The position numbers were made by a program, and so were the translations under genes. DNA of 64,000 nucleotides from Isoetes taiwanensis (Eukaryota > Streptophyta > Lycopodiopsida > Isoetales > Isoetaceae): the NCBI GenBank assembly GCA_021234155.1, contig JAJEKV010000027.1:10988716-11052715 (forward strand), read 5' to 3'. Every line of letters begins with the position of its first letter. The stretch's first letter is position 1. The notes beneath the pieces are model-generated. The model worked only from the letters and a program-made list of their open reading frames with translations, had not been told where the DNA came from and searched no databases. Below are positions 1 to 10,281 of this stretch, in pieces.

Positions 1-1559
1 TCGACTTCAAATGTGCCTATGATACAATTAGTTGGCAGTTCCTCTAAAAGGCCATGAGTCACCTAGGCTTCTCAGAGAAGATCTACAGGAAAGTTTGGAG
101 TTTTAATGCTACAGCTGCCTCAGTATTACTTATAAATGCGACCCCTACAAAACTTTATCAATGCAAGAGGGGGGTAAGGCAAGGCTTCCCTCTGGCACCC
201 TATTTATTCTTTATAGTAGCAGAGATTGTCACAAGGCTAGAACTCCACCTGCATGCTCAGAAAATGATCAATTGCCTCAACCTCCCAAAGGATCAGGGTA
301 GCTTCATTATGCAATATGCAGATGACACTTTTGTCTTTCTCAAAGATGGTGATAATTGTCTCAGATCTTTTCTTGATCCTATGGACAAGTTTGGACAGGT
401 TTCTGGGGTTTGGCTGAACAAAGCTAAATGTGCAATACTATTGGATACTCGGGTGAATAATATGCTGGACATTCAGATACTCAAGAAGGATGATGCCACA
501 AAAATCTTGGGCATACCTTTAGCACTAAATAGTACTATTCATGGCCTGTGGGAGCCTATAGTCACAAGAATCAAAAGGAAACTTTTGCAATACCCCTCCT
601 CCTTGTCTCTAGTTGGAAGGGTTGAGATTGCCAACTCTGTGATTGCCAGCACACATGTTTACTTCTCCTCAGCTATAGTGGCAGATAAAAATTCTTATAA
701 TCAAATATAGCTATCAGGAAGTTTATATGGCAAGGTAAGCATAAAGTGGCTTGGGCTGATCTCTGGTGTAAGGATTTGTTTCTCCAAACTCAAGCTCTTG
801 CTGCAAAAATAATCTACAGAGCCATATATGCAACTTCCCCCTCACCAGCATTAAAGTTAATAAAATATTGGGTGGAAGAATCCCTTCCTGTTGGCAGCAA
901 GACCCTAAAGCATAGCCTCTGGTACTTTCTGGTTTTTGTTTCCATGAAAATCAATACAAAATTTTTGAATTGAAGGTCAATAACATGTCAATCTATAGTA
1001 CTAGAGAGGATAACGATAGTATTAGAGACTAAAATAAATGAATTAACTCTCAAACTTATTGTTTATTGCGGCAATTATGCAAGTTTCCAGTACCTAGTGC
1101 TGGGTACTTTTCTGGATAGTTTCGCACTCTCTAAAAAGTACTTTTGATGGTACACCCTAGCCTTGACCCTAGCATGCTTTCACCCTCAAGTATAAGAGAA
1201 TGCTGCAAGCCTGGAATCAGGCATCCCTCTGCTATAGACCACCAGTGGTGGATGCTAGGTGCAGGGACATAAAAATATTCTGACACCCTGCCCTAGCCCC
1301 TCAAGCAATTGGATGTTTGGCCTTTCAACATCCACGGAAAGAAGTTGCTGAATAAATAGGCTGTTTGGAGACACAATAGCTTAAAGCCAATGTTTGAGGC
1401 TTTATTTCACCACTGGCAAAAAAGGAGGGAAGCCCGAGTTCTCATGATGATGGACTTCACTTCATACACCATCGAGGAGCTGGACAATATGCTCAATATA
1501 TTTGGTAACTCCAGTGTAGCTGATTTATCCTTGCAGGATCTCATTGAAGCAAACAGTTA
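1..1559 (+). pseudogene. LINE-A ORF2 fragment: reverse transcriptase palm and C-terminus
   Basis: The reading frame enters at base 1 with the LDFKCAYDTISW motif A (catalytic Asp), meets an in-frame TAA at 45-47, and continues from 54 with motif B (VRQGFPLAPYLF) and motif C (MQYADDTFVF, the catalytic Asp pair). The palm and thumb run to 710. Broken frames then carry the C-terminal region (VAWADLWCKDLFLQTQALAAKI, about 746-920) and a last conserved segment ending near 1559. The protein would have copied LINE RNA at a nicked target. The fragment lacks the endonuclease and fingers because the window starts late, and it is dead because of the TAA and later frameshifts. Confidence 0.88.
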
Positions 1560-1828
1560 AACTTTCAGGCTTTTAGCATTTCGCTATTCCAGGAAATATC
1601 TAAGCTTTTTGGACTACACTATGTTGGCTGATTCTGAATTTTCTATGCTGAATCATGTACTCAAAAACTGGCAATCTGCACATGCCTTAAATCTAGCTAT
1701 CTTAAAGCCAGGTTGTACCTCCCCTATCATGGAGGATCTACTTTTTGTAGTTAATAGGTCTCCTTTGGAGTCCTATTATATTTTGATGTAACTTTTCTAA
1801 TTATGAATATAAAACCCACCTTGCCTTC

Positions 1829-1844
1829 AAAAAAAAAAAAAAAA
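1829..1844 (+). repeat. poly(A) tail of LINE-A copy 0 and junction to copy 1
   Basis: Sixteen A residues follow CCCACCTTGCCTTC, the conserved 3' end of LINE-A. The next unit begins with GATACTCGAAGTGG, leaving one extra G between the tail and ATACTCGAAG. Similar tails of 25 and 16 A end copies 2 and 3. Confidence 0.95.
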
Positions 1845-1858
1845 GATACTCGAAGTGG

Positions 1859-2703
1859 TTGCCTGGATTTATTCAGGCAAATAAATACAGGAACAAGAAA
1901 AAACCAACCCATCTACCATCAAAGGTCCATGTGGAGCTGAAGTGCAGAGTCAGTGGGGACTTGGACATTCCTGAGATAGTGTCAAAAACATACATGGTGA
2001 AGTTATGTCAGGGTTCTCTGGTTGTTGCCACCCAAACTATTCCAAACACAGCTTCATTATTTGCGGTGGACCGTCGAACATACCCTCAGGATATAGACTA
2101 CTACATCTCAATGCTCTCAAATTGTCTCAACCACCGAAGAATACATCACAGTGTTCCTATGTGAACCTGCAGAGGGATATCCAAAGATCTTGCAGGCCGC
2201 CACTCAGATAGAGGCCAATATGAGTGTATGCCACATGGTGCTAATAGATGGGAATGCCTGCTAAGAACAATTATGTCACTCATGGCCATTGAGCAGCAGA
2301 AAGAGTTTTTGGAGCTGTATTATCCCGATGCGGAGAAGCATCATCTGACATATCAAGGGAAGCAAGTACAGAGGGAGAATCGGCAAGGTTAAAAGGATGC
2401 AGAGAAGAAGGAGAGAAAGAAGGAGGAGGCAGAGCAAGAGTCTGATGAGAGGAGGATGCAGGGGATGGCACTTCAGAATCAACCACCAAAATTGCCACCA
2501 ATCATGGATCCACTAACTCAGAAGAAGTTGGCGAAGGCCTTATCAGAAGAAGAAAGAATTCTTAAGGTAAATCCACAGGAACCAGATATATAGAATGCTT
2601 CTGTTCTTCCTAAACAAATTGACGCTTGTCCTATCAGAGCTGAAGAAGAAGATAAGACATCCAGGATGGAAGAAAAGGCGACTTCACCCACAAAAGAGTA
2701 AGT
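1859..2703 (+). pseudogene. N-terminal module and Lys/Glu-rich linker of the FCP1/methyltransferase gene (copy 1)
   Basis: I do not recognise the N-terminal module. It is about 135 residues in intact copies (LPGFIQANK...VELKCRVSG...FLCEPAEGYP...VLIDGN) and has no clear start codon at the unit edge, so the gene was probably captured without its true 5' end. In copy 1 small deletions near 2130 and 2150 shift the frame. After the TAA at 2261-2263 a second frame carries a strongly charged segment (EEAEQESDERR, KKLAKALSEEERIL) likely to form a coiled coil or disordered linker. A TAA near 2390 and a TAG near 2592 (after QEPD) interrupt it; the latter is present in every copy. The exon ends at GA|GTAAGT (about 2699) and its frame joins the FCP1-like exon as ...TKE-EDTTSNNNK. 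Confidence 0.6.
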
Positions 2704-2706
2704 CAT

Positions 2707-2773
2707 CTCGCGTGCAGTGCGAGTTCTTTTTTATATTGACCATTTAATAAGCATATCTCGCGTGTAGCGCGAG
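2707..2773 (+). repeat. Two 17-bp GC-rich hairpins inside intron 1
   Basis: CTCGCGTGCAGTGCGAG (2707-2723) and CTCGCGTGTAGCGCGAG (2757-2773) are small inverted repeats standing in a very AT-rich intron. The second forms a perfect 6-bp stem with a TGTAG loop. The same pair occurs in the equivalent intron of copies 3, 4, 5 and 6, degraded in copy 4. Confidence 0.8.
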
Positions 2774-2828
2774 TGTATTATTCTCGAATTTCAAAAATTT
2801 TTGTTAACTTAAAATATGCATTGTGCAG

Positions 2829-3592
2829 AGAGGATACTACTTCAAATAACAACAAACTTATCCTCTTCGACCTGAATGGAGTTCTTATCAAGTCCTTCTC
2901 CAAAGCAGAGTACCGTGCTGCACCTCCTTTTTCTGGAGGGATCTAGAGACAAAGACCAAATGGATGTATCCAAGACTTGATGTCCACAAATTGTTGAGCC
3001 ATCTAGAGGACAGAGCCAGCATTGGGATATGGTCATCCATGCTAAGAAACAATATATTAGAAATTAAAGAAGTTGTTCTAGAGCTAAAAAACTTTGATTT
3101 CTACATTATTTTAGATCAAAGTAGTTGTGGGATTGTTCGTCGACCACAAGATGAAGCAAAGAATATCTTCATCAAGAATATAAATGACGCCTTGGAGGTG
3201 ATAGAAGGATTTCAAGAAGAGCAGATATGTTTGGTGGACGATGACCCCATCAAGTGTTGCTTGAACGTAGACAGTAGAATAAATCTTCTATTTTTTGGCT
3301 TGGTTTTGTCATCTCAATTTCTAACACACTCAATAAATGGTGCAATATTGCCACCAATTCATATTAAAAAAAAAATGCAGGACGCAATTTCTTGCTCAAA
3401 ACATAGGGAAAAAATCCTAGGTAAAAAAATGAAGTGGAATAATTTCAAAATAACGAAATCGTGGTTAATTCTTGTATACGTAAAAACGACTTACCACATG
3501 TCACAGTTTCATTTCCAGAAATGTAATAGAACTATATCCTATTCCTACATCCGACGAGCATATTGTTCAGTACGCTCCAAATTTTGACGGAT
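2829..3592 (+). pseudogene. FCP1/NIF-like HAD phosphatase domain exons (copy 1)
   Basis: The exon after the intron acceptor TTGTGCAG reads KLILFDLNGVLIK, the HAD/FCP1 motif I in the DxN form found in many plant FCP1-like proteins. After a frameshift around 2915-2950 it continues as WMYPRLDVHKLLSHLEDRASIGIWSSM, where IWSS is HAD motif II, and then as ICLVDDDPIKCC, the acidic motif III/IV. FCP1-family enzymes remove phosphate from Ser/Thr, for example on the RNA polymerase II C-terminal tail; the true substrate here is unknown. Exon 2 ends near 3265. A third short exon (about 3520-3592) reads VIELYPIPTSDEHIVQYAPNF. Introns have GT and AG ends. The frameshift makes the copy non-functional. Confidence 0.7.
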
Positions 3593-3658
3593 GGGTACGT
3601 TGCCTAAACATGCGACTCATGTTTTATCTATGTACTAAATTTTCCTTCTGATTGCAGA

Positions 3659-5165
3659 ACAAGAAGAAAAACAAGGACCTTCCAAAAGGTTTTATGCGAG
3701 GTTGGCACGAGAGGAAAGAACTTTGGCAGATAGAAAGACCTTAGAAGTGGAGCATTCTGATTATGAAAAGTTCAGCTTGTACGATCATAACAATTTGTTT
3801 TCTATCATCCACGGGGACTGCACTAAATTGGTCGGAACCGTAAAGCCAGATTTTACACTGGTCTTAGCAGACCTTCCTTATGGCTTCAAATTAAAGGACA
3901 ACCGTTACGACGACCAGCCATTCAAGAACTCATAATTCAACGCTTTCACGTATTAAACAAATCACAACGGCCAAGTATTGGCGTCTTGTCGTGTTTCATT
4001 CCAGCATGCAAGCTGGCCTTGTGGAGTCCACTTTTAAGAATCACTTTGGATCTCCAGTGCAAGCAGGTTACGAGAACATGGTCTGGTAAGTATTTTATTC
4101 TGGAATACGTTAATTTCTTGTTTGCACGTGTTGATTTTGTTCTCCAAGTTGCTTACATATTGATCTTTGTGTTTTCATTTTCTATTCCAGAATATGATTC
4201 CTTTCGCCTTATTTTCTTTGTTGGTTCCTTGTTTTATTTTCATTAGTGACTCGACTTTTATTTGTTAATTGATCAATGTTAGCATATGCTACTGTTTTAG
4301 ATATCTGTCCAACACGACACTGTTCATTTCTCAATTCTGTATCATTATCAACAGCACCCTGTGACCTCGAGGCTCTTTTCTTTTTTCTGTAAGTACAAGA
4401 CGAATATAAACTACCATAGTGGCGAGCCCAGGTTGCTGAGCAAGATTGAATACCTCCATGTTGCTTATGGGAAATGCACCATGGAGCATTTTAATACAGC
4501 AACTTGCTAGAACTTCTCCAATGTCTTGGAATTTCCAGCTGTGCTTCAGAAGCTGCAAGACCCTAGTGCGCAAGGGAGAATGGTTAATCACTACCAGAAG
4601 TCTCAAAAGCTGATCAACCATCTCCTAGACATGTTTTCACGTCCAGGAGATTAGGTGCTCGATGCTTTTTTTTGGCTCTGGTACAACAATAGCTTGTGCA
4701 CTTAAGAAGGGTTGCAATTGTGTAGCAGTGGACATAGACAAAGAAGCTGTGAACTTCATCAAGATGAGATTGGCTGCCTTACCTACCCTACCAGATGAGC
4801 ATCAAGAGTTAGGCGCCAAATCTTCATCTGATTTTGTCAAGCTAACCTCTTCAGAGATACAACCTCCATTCGTTAGCTCTTTATGATGAAGCTACCCTTG
4901 CAGAGCTGAAAGAAGTGGCTCTAGCTACTATTCCTGAAGACATTGGAGAAGTAGATAAGGCTAAGTCACACAAAAGGATCAGACCACAGAAATTGACAAA
5001 GCAGAGACAAGAAAAAAAAAATGAAGAAGACTACAAATTGGACCTTTGATCTGTCTTGTGCAAAAATATTTATTACTCACATTCATGTGTTGTCAAAAGT
5101 TGGTGTACTGAAAAACTTTAATTTAACAATGATTTACTACATTCTGATGTTATCGAGAAAATACT
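3659..5165 (+). pseudogene. Beta-order DNA methyltransferase domain, N6_N4-type (copy 1)
   Basis: The exon after TTGCAG (about 3659) carries NLFSIIHGDCTKLV and then LVLADLPYGFKL, the methyltransferase catalytic motif IV (D-x-P-Y). A shifted frame continues WRLVVFHSSMQAGLVEST and GYENMVW to a GTAAGT donor near 4086. The next exon (from about 4406) has NHYQKSQKLINHLLDMF followed by the S-adenosylmethionine-binding motif I, FFGSGTTIACALKKG, and VAVDIDKEAVNFIKMRL. Motif IV before motif I is the beta arrangement of bacterial-type N6-adenine/N4-cytosine enzymes. Lesions here include TAG after FSRPGD and FSGSG changed to FFGSG by a local shift (extra T). A Lys-rich tail (about 4890-5165) follows. 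Introns rule out bacterial contamination. Target base and function are unknown. Confidence 0.72.
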
Positions 5166-5445
5166 TTTAGAGAATACAAATTCATGTCTAAATTCTTCCT
5201 TTTTCAAGTGCTTCGTTTGGCAAAATCCAAGTTCCCCTTACTAAGGGGCCAAAATGCAGATAAAAACAAAATAGGCCTCTTGAAATTCTCAACTTGAACG
5301 AAAAAGTGTAATTTTTTAGAGCGCGGAATTTTTTTTCAAGGGAATCTTTAAAACGAGAGTACTGCAACACTCCCATTTAATTTGCAATCATGTTAAGGGT
5401 GATACAATATGTAAGTGACTTTGTTTCTTATTCTGCAATAATCAA

Positions 5446-5503
5446 CTCGCGCTATGTGCGAGACTACAAACCAATGTTGGACTGCAGTCTCGCGCATAGC
5501 GCG
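5446..5503 (+). repeat. GC-rich palindromes in the last intron of the methyltransferase gene
   Basis: CTCGCGCTATGTGCGAG (5446-5462) and CTCGCGCATAGCGCG (5489-5503) are imperfect palindromes of the same family as those at 2707-2773. Copies 2 to 5 have a third, CTCGCGCTACGCGC, just downstream; copy 1 has lost it. They lie between a probable donor near 5399 and the acceptor TTATCTCAG at about 5581. Confidence 0.75.
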
Positions 5504-5581
5504 TGTAAGTTTTTTGTTATCTTGCTTCGCAAAATGCACATCTACATGGTACTAACTTATGGTTTTATATTCTTATCTCAG

Positions 5582-6555
5582 ACCATATCCCATGCAGTTG
5601 AGGCAAGCTAGAAAACAATGGATTGAGCTTAGCCGTCCAATTTCAAAAAGAAAGGAGGGGGAAAAGGACAACTCCTACGAGGAAATGATAAAGATGATCA
5701 GCAAGGTCATTATACAAAAACAGAAGGATGTTGCAGAGGAGGAAGAAGAAACTGTCACCAAGAAGAAGAATTCCAAGGAAGGACCCTCTGATTCCTACCA
5801 TATCGTGTACATGTGTGGGACAATGAGGTGTGGACCAAGTGGACAGCAGGAGAGCTTGTAGGAAAAGCAGGGAAACCTGAGAAAGGATCCCTTGAAGATT
5901 TTACAGTCACAGACTTGAGAAGTGCGCAGGGGTTAAGGGAAGAAAAAATTCTCAAGGCGCTCCAGTCTGTTATAGATGGACATGTGCTTGTGAAGAAGGT
6001 CTCAGAAATCAAAGATGTACCATCCTTTCCAGAGGCCTGCAAGTCCATGAAAGACCTCCGTATCATGAGGAAGGCCATGTCGAAGGAACTCTTTGAGATG
6101 TCTAGAATAGAAAATCTATCTGAGCAAGGTATCTTGGACATGATGAAAATAACTGACGAAGACCTGCTCAGATACTCGAAGTGCTTCAATGATCCACCTG
6201 AAATGCATGATATTTTGTTGAACCTAATAGAGGCTGAAGATGAAACAAATGAAACTTAGGAGGAATTACCAGACCAAGAATATAAATTCTTTACTAAATC
6301 CCCAATGGTCTGTACAGATGACAGTGGTATTGGTGGCACAGAGGAACTCAAATTCACAGAGGACAGCTATACGGGGGGAACATTTTCTGATAGCCTTGAG
6401 TCCCAAGGAAAACAGGATACTCAGACTTCATATATCCCTTCTACAATCATTTCACCCCTCTTACAAGTAAGAAGAAAATAAAAAAAGTTTCCTTTCCTAG
6501 TGACAGTCCTGCCCTTAATCTGAGGGTTAGAGAGAAGATAAAATATCCTGCCTGA
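5582..6555 (+). pseudogene. Acidic C-terminal region upstream of LINE-A ORF2 (ORF1 end, copy 1)
   Basis: After the acceptor CTCAG the frame reads LRQARKQWIELSRPISKRK and a Lys/Glu-rich stretch to about 5800. It then shifts to WDNEVWTKWTAGELVGKAG and a roughly 240-residue acidic region (LEDFTVTDLRSAQGL, KELFEMSRIENLSEQG, KFFTKSPMVCTDDSG) ending in a basic tail, LRVREKIKYPA, and TGA at 6553-6555. I do not recognise this region. It is either the tail of the captured gene or the original ORF1 of the LINE; its stop overlaps the ORF2 start, which favours the second. Copy 1 has a TAG at 6256-6258 and lacks a short segment near 6450. No RNA-binding motif is evident. Confidence 0.6.
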
Positions 6556-6557
6556 TG
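6553..6557 (+). other. TGATG stop/start overlap of ORF1 and ORF2
   Basis: The upstream frame ends with TGA (6553-6555) and the endonuclease frame begins with ATG (6555-6557), sharing one base. Such overlaps allow termination-reinitiation of the second ORF in some LINEs. The same TGATG is kept in copies 2, 4 and 5. Confidence 0.75.
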
Positions 6558-7906
6558 AAAATTATTTCTTGGAATATGAGAGGTATAAAGGGACCTCTCA
6601 AGAGAAAAAGGACCCTCATTGCCCTCAGAGAATTGAAAGCCAATATTCTTCTCCTCCAAGAACTTAGGCTCCCACCTTTTGAGTCTGCAAGGCTTGGAAG
6701 TTGGGTGGACCCAAACAGTGACTCAATATGGACTGCTGTTGATGGAACTCGAGGTGGCACTTATACTATTTGGACTGGACTAAAATGTCTACATAGATTC
6801 TATCACAACTCAGAGAGATGGACAGTTGTGGTTCTTGAAATAGAAGGAAAACCAACTGGAATTCTTAATGCATATGCTTCTACAGATCCAGCAGAAAGAG
6901 CTGATCAATGGACGCAAATGAATGAATGGATATCTAGAAATAAGCATATTCCAAACTTGTTACTAGCAGGAGACTTTAATAATACTCCCAGCTGGGATCA
7001 GAAGTTGGACAGAAGAATTAACATGAATAAAAAAGAAAAAGTTACTTGGGACCAGCTCATGGTACACTTCTGCCACATCCCACCTTCCTCTTCTAATGTC
7101 TACTCTTGGAGCAATAAAAGAAAAGGAGATAACAGAACTTATTGTTTGCTGGATAGATACTACATCTGCAACAAATCCCTACCCTCATGGGATAATATGA
7201 TTTTATCCAGTGACATTAGTTCCTCAATATCTGACCACTTCCCACAGATATTCGAGAATCTAGATAGCTCCTATAAGGGGGGCTCAAACATCCCTTTCAA
7301 ACTGAACACTGAACCGTTGAAGATGAAAACTTTCTGCACAGCTTTCCAGAAGTTCTATAACAGTCTCCCCAAAGTCCACAACTCAGGTTCCATCAACTCA
7401 TTTCTCAGTAAGATGAAGCAGGCCAAAGGTTGGATAAAATCTTGGGGCAAAGAATGGTTCAGAAAAAGGAAAGAACAGAAGTATGAAGTTTACAAACAGA
7501 TGAGGGAGATTAGAGCATTACTCTTTGTAGATAAAGATAATCAGAATCTTCAAAAACAGGAGTTGGAGCTGGAAAATAGAGTCAAACACATTGAGGAAGA
7601 GGAGGCCAAATCTCTGGCAATCAAAAGTAGATGCAAACACATAAATTCAATGGACAAAGTAGCTCAGCATATTTCTTTAGGGTTGCTAAGAACAGGATAT
7701 GCAACAATGGCATTACAAAGGTTAAAACTTCACAAGGCACTGTCATTGACAAACAGAAGGACATTGAAGAGTACTTCCATATGGAATATTCAACTATTTT
7801 TTATAGTCAGCCAGTGCAAGAGGACACTCTCCAGAATTTCTTCAAGGATATTCCCCCAGCTATTCAACAGATCAAGGAAGATGACCTTCTTGCAGTACCA
7901 TCATAA
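6555..7906 (+). pseudogene. LINE-A ORF2, APE-type endonuclease and connector (copy 1)
   Basis: This is the N-terminal half of an L1-type ORF2 protein. Visible catalytic elements of an exonuclease III-like (APE) nuclease are ISWNMRG (Asn), LQELRLPPFES (Glu), LLAGDFNNTPSWD (Asp/Asn) and SSSISDHFPQI (terminal Asp-His). The protein would nick the target strand to start target-primed reverse transcription. A Lys/Glu-rich connector follows (KEWFRKRKEQKYEVYKQM). Near 7650 the frame leading to the reverse transcriptase switches (SSSAYFFRVAKNRICNNGITKV in the other phase), and that frame stops at TAA 7904-7906. The same shift occurs in copies 4 and 5, and the TAA in copies 2, 4 and 5. Confidence 0.9.
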
Positions 7907-10011
7907 AGAGAAATCTGGGACACTATAAAATCCTTGGCAATAGGGAAGAGCCCTGGACCAGATGGATTACCTCCAGAGTTCTACATTGAATTCTGGGAGA
8001 TCATGAAGGATGATTTCACTCTTTTTGTCCAAGGTGCATGGAAAGCAAATAAATTGGTCCCTGCTATCAATGCTGGGCATATTGCCTTAATTCCTAAAGT
8101 GGAAAATCCAGAATCCTTAGGGGACTGGAGGCCAATTTTATTAACCAACACATCCTATAAGGTTTTAGCCAAAATCATGGCTAATAGATTATGCCCTGAA
8201 TTGCAAAAGGTAATAAACCCTTGCCAATCTGTTTTCCTTCCTACTAGAAGCATTTTGGATAATTACCTTGGGGCCTCTGAAGGACTACACTGGAACAAAC
8301 TCTCAAATCAAGGATGTATGCTGCTAAAACTCGACTTCAAATGTGCCTATGATACAATTAGTTGGCAGTTCCTCCAAAAGGCCATGAGTCACCTAGGCTT
8401 CTCAGAGAAGATTTACAGGAAAGTTTGGAGTTTTAATGCTACAGCTGCCTCAACATTACTTATAAATGGGACCCCTACAAAACCTTTTCAATTCAAGAGG
8501 GAGGTAAGGCAAGGCTTCCCTCTGGCACCCTATTTATTCCTTATAGTAGCAGAGATTGTCACAAGGCTAGCTCGCCACCTGCATGCTCAGAAAATGATCA
8601 ATTGCCTCAACCTCCCAAAGGATCAGGGTAGCTTTGTCATCATGCAATATGCAGATGACACTTTTGACTTTCTTAAAGATGGTGATAATAGTCTCATATC
8701 TTTCCTTGATGCTATGGACAAGTTTGGACAGGTTTCTGGGGTTTGGCTGAACAAAGCTAAATGTGCAATACTATTGGATACTCAGATGAATAATATGCTG
8801 GACATTCAGATAATCAAGAAGGATGCTGCCACAAAAATCTTGGGCATACCTTTAGCACTAAATAGTACTATTCATGGCCTATGGGAGCCTATAGTCACAA
8901 GAATCAAAAGGAAACTTTTGCAGTACCCCTCCTCCTTGTCTCTAGTTGGAAGGGTTGAGATTGCCAACTCTGTGATTGCCAGCACACATGTTTACTTCTC
9001 CTCAGCTATAGTGGCAGATAAAAATTCTTATAATCAAATATAGCTATCAGGAAGTTTATATGGCAAGGTAAGCATGAAGTGGCTTGGGCTGATCTCGGGT
9101 GTAAGGATTTGTTTCTCCAAACTCAAGCTCTTGCTGCAAAAATAATCTACAGAGCCATATATGCAACTTCCCCCTCACCAGCATTGAAGTTAATAAAATA
9201 TTGGGTGGAAAAATCCCTTCCTGTTGGCAGCAAGACCCTAAAGCATAGCCTCCCAGATTCTGCCTTTTTTCAATTAGTTCCATGTTCTAACACTTCCTCA
9301 AGGGTAAAAGCATGCTACGGTGTACCACTTTTGGAACCCTCAAAAGTACCTACACTGGTTACTTTTAAAACTGGTACTTTCTGGTTTTTGTTTCCATGAA
9401 AATCAATACAAAAATTTTGAACTGAAGGTCAATAACATGTCAATCTATAGTATTAGAGGATAACAATACTATTAGAGACTAAAATAAATGAATTAACTCT
9501 CAAACTTATTGTTTATTGCGGCAATTATGCAAGTTTCCAATACCTAGTGCTGGATACTTTTCTGGATAGTTTCGCACTCCCTAAAAAGTACTTTCGATGG
9601 TACACCCTAGCCTTGATCCTAGCATGCTTTCACCCTTAACTATAAGGAGAATGCTGCAAGCCTGGAATCAGGCATCCCTCTTCTATAGACCACCAGTGGT
9701 GGATGCTAGGTGCAGGGACATAAAAATATTCTGGCACCCTGCCCTGGCCCCTCAAGCAATTGGATGTTTGGCCTTTCAACATCCACGGAAAGAAGTTGCT
9801 GAATAAACAGGCTGTTTGAAGACACAATAGCTTAAAGCCAATGTTTGAGGCTTTATTTCACCACTGGCAAAAAAAGGAGGGAAGCCCGAGTTCTCATGAT
9901 GATGGACTTCACTTCATACACCATCGAGGAGCTGGACAATATGCTCAATATATTTGGTAACTCCAGTGTAGCTGATTTATCCCTGCAGGATCTCATTGAA
10001 GCAAACAGTTA
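7907..10011 (+). pseudogene. LINE-A ORF2, reverse transcriptase and C-terminal region (copy 1)
   Basis: Downstream of the shared TAA the frame reads REIWDTIKSLAIGKSPGPDG, the typical plant L1 fingers start, then GDWRPILLTNTSYKVLAK, motif A LKLDFKCAYDTISW, motif B VRQGFPLAPYLFL and motif C MQYADDTFDFLKDG. It is open to 9043. Substitutions at usually conserved places (VRQ preceded by KRE rather than KRG; TFDF rather than TFVF) suggest decay. The C-terminal region continues in broken frames: VAWADLGCKDLFLQTQALAAKI (9079-9399), a Pro-rich segment (9597-9806), and an Asp/Leu-rich segment ending EANS-TAA near 10011. The enzyme would copy LINE RNA; this copy cannot make a full-length product. Confidence 0.88.
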
Positions 10012-10281
10012 AACTTTCAGGCTTTTAGCATTTAGCTATTCCAGGAAATAGCTAACCTTTTTGGACTACACTATGTTGGCTGATTCTGAATTTTCTATGC
10101 TGAATCATGCACTCAAAAACTGGCAATCTGCATATCCCTTAAATCTAGCTATCTTAAAGCCAGGTTGTACCTCCCCTATCATGGAGGATCTACTTTTTGT
10201 AGTTAATAGGTCTCCTTTGGAGTCCTATTATATTTTGATGTATCTTTTCTAATTATGAATATAAAACCCACCTTGCCTTCA

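Larger units (their letters stand above)
1..1844 (+). mobile_element. LINE-A copy 0, 3' part only
   Basis: This is the 3' end of a LINE-A unit that begins outside the window. It aligns along its length with 8330-10282 of copy 1: reverse transcriptase palm, C-terminal region, 3' region and poly(A). Relative to copy 1 it lacks about 110 bases near 920, where the text jumps from the AAGCATAGCCTC motif to TGGTACTTTCTGG. It ends in a 16-A run, and the next unit starts on the following base. Confidence 0.9.

Noticed and set aside
3659-5165. Bacterial contamination or a prokaryotic restriction-modification gene
   Set aside because: The domain is bacterial in type, but it is split by GT-AG introns, embedded in plant LINE copies and repeated in several diverged units.
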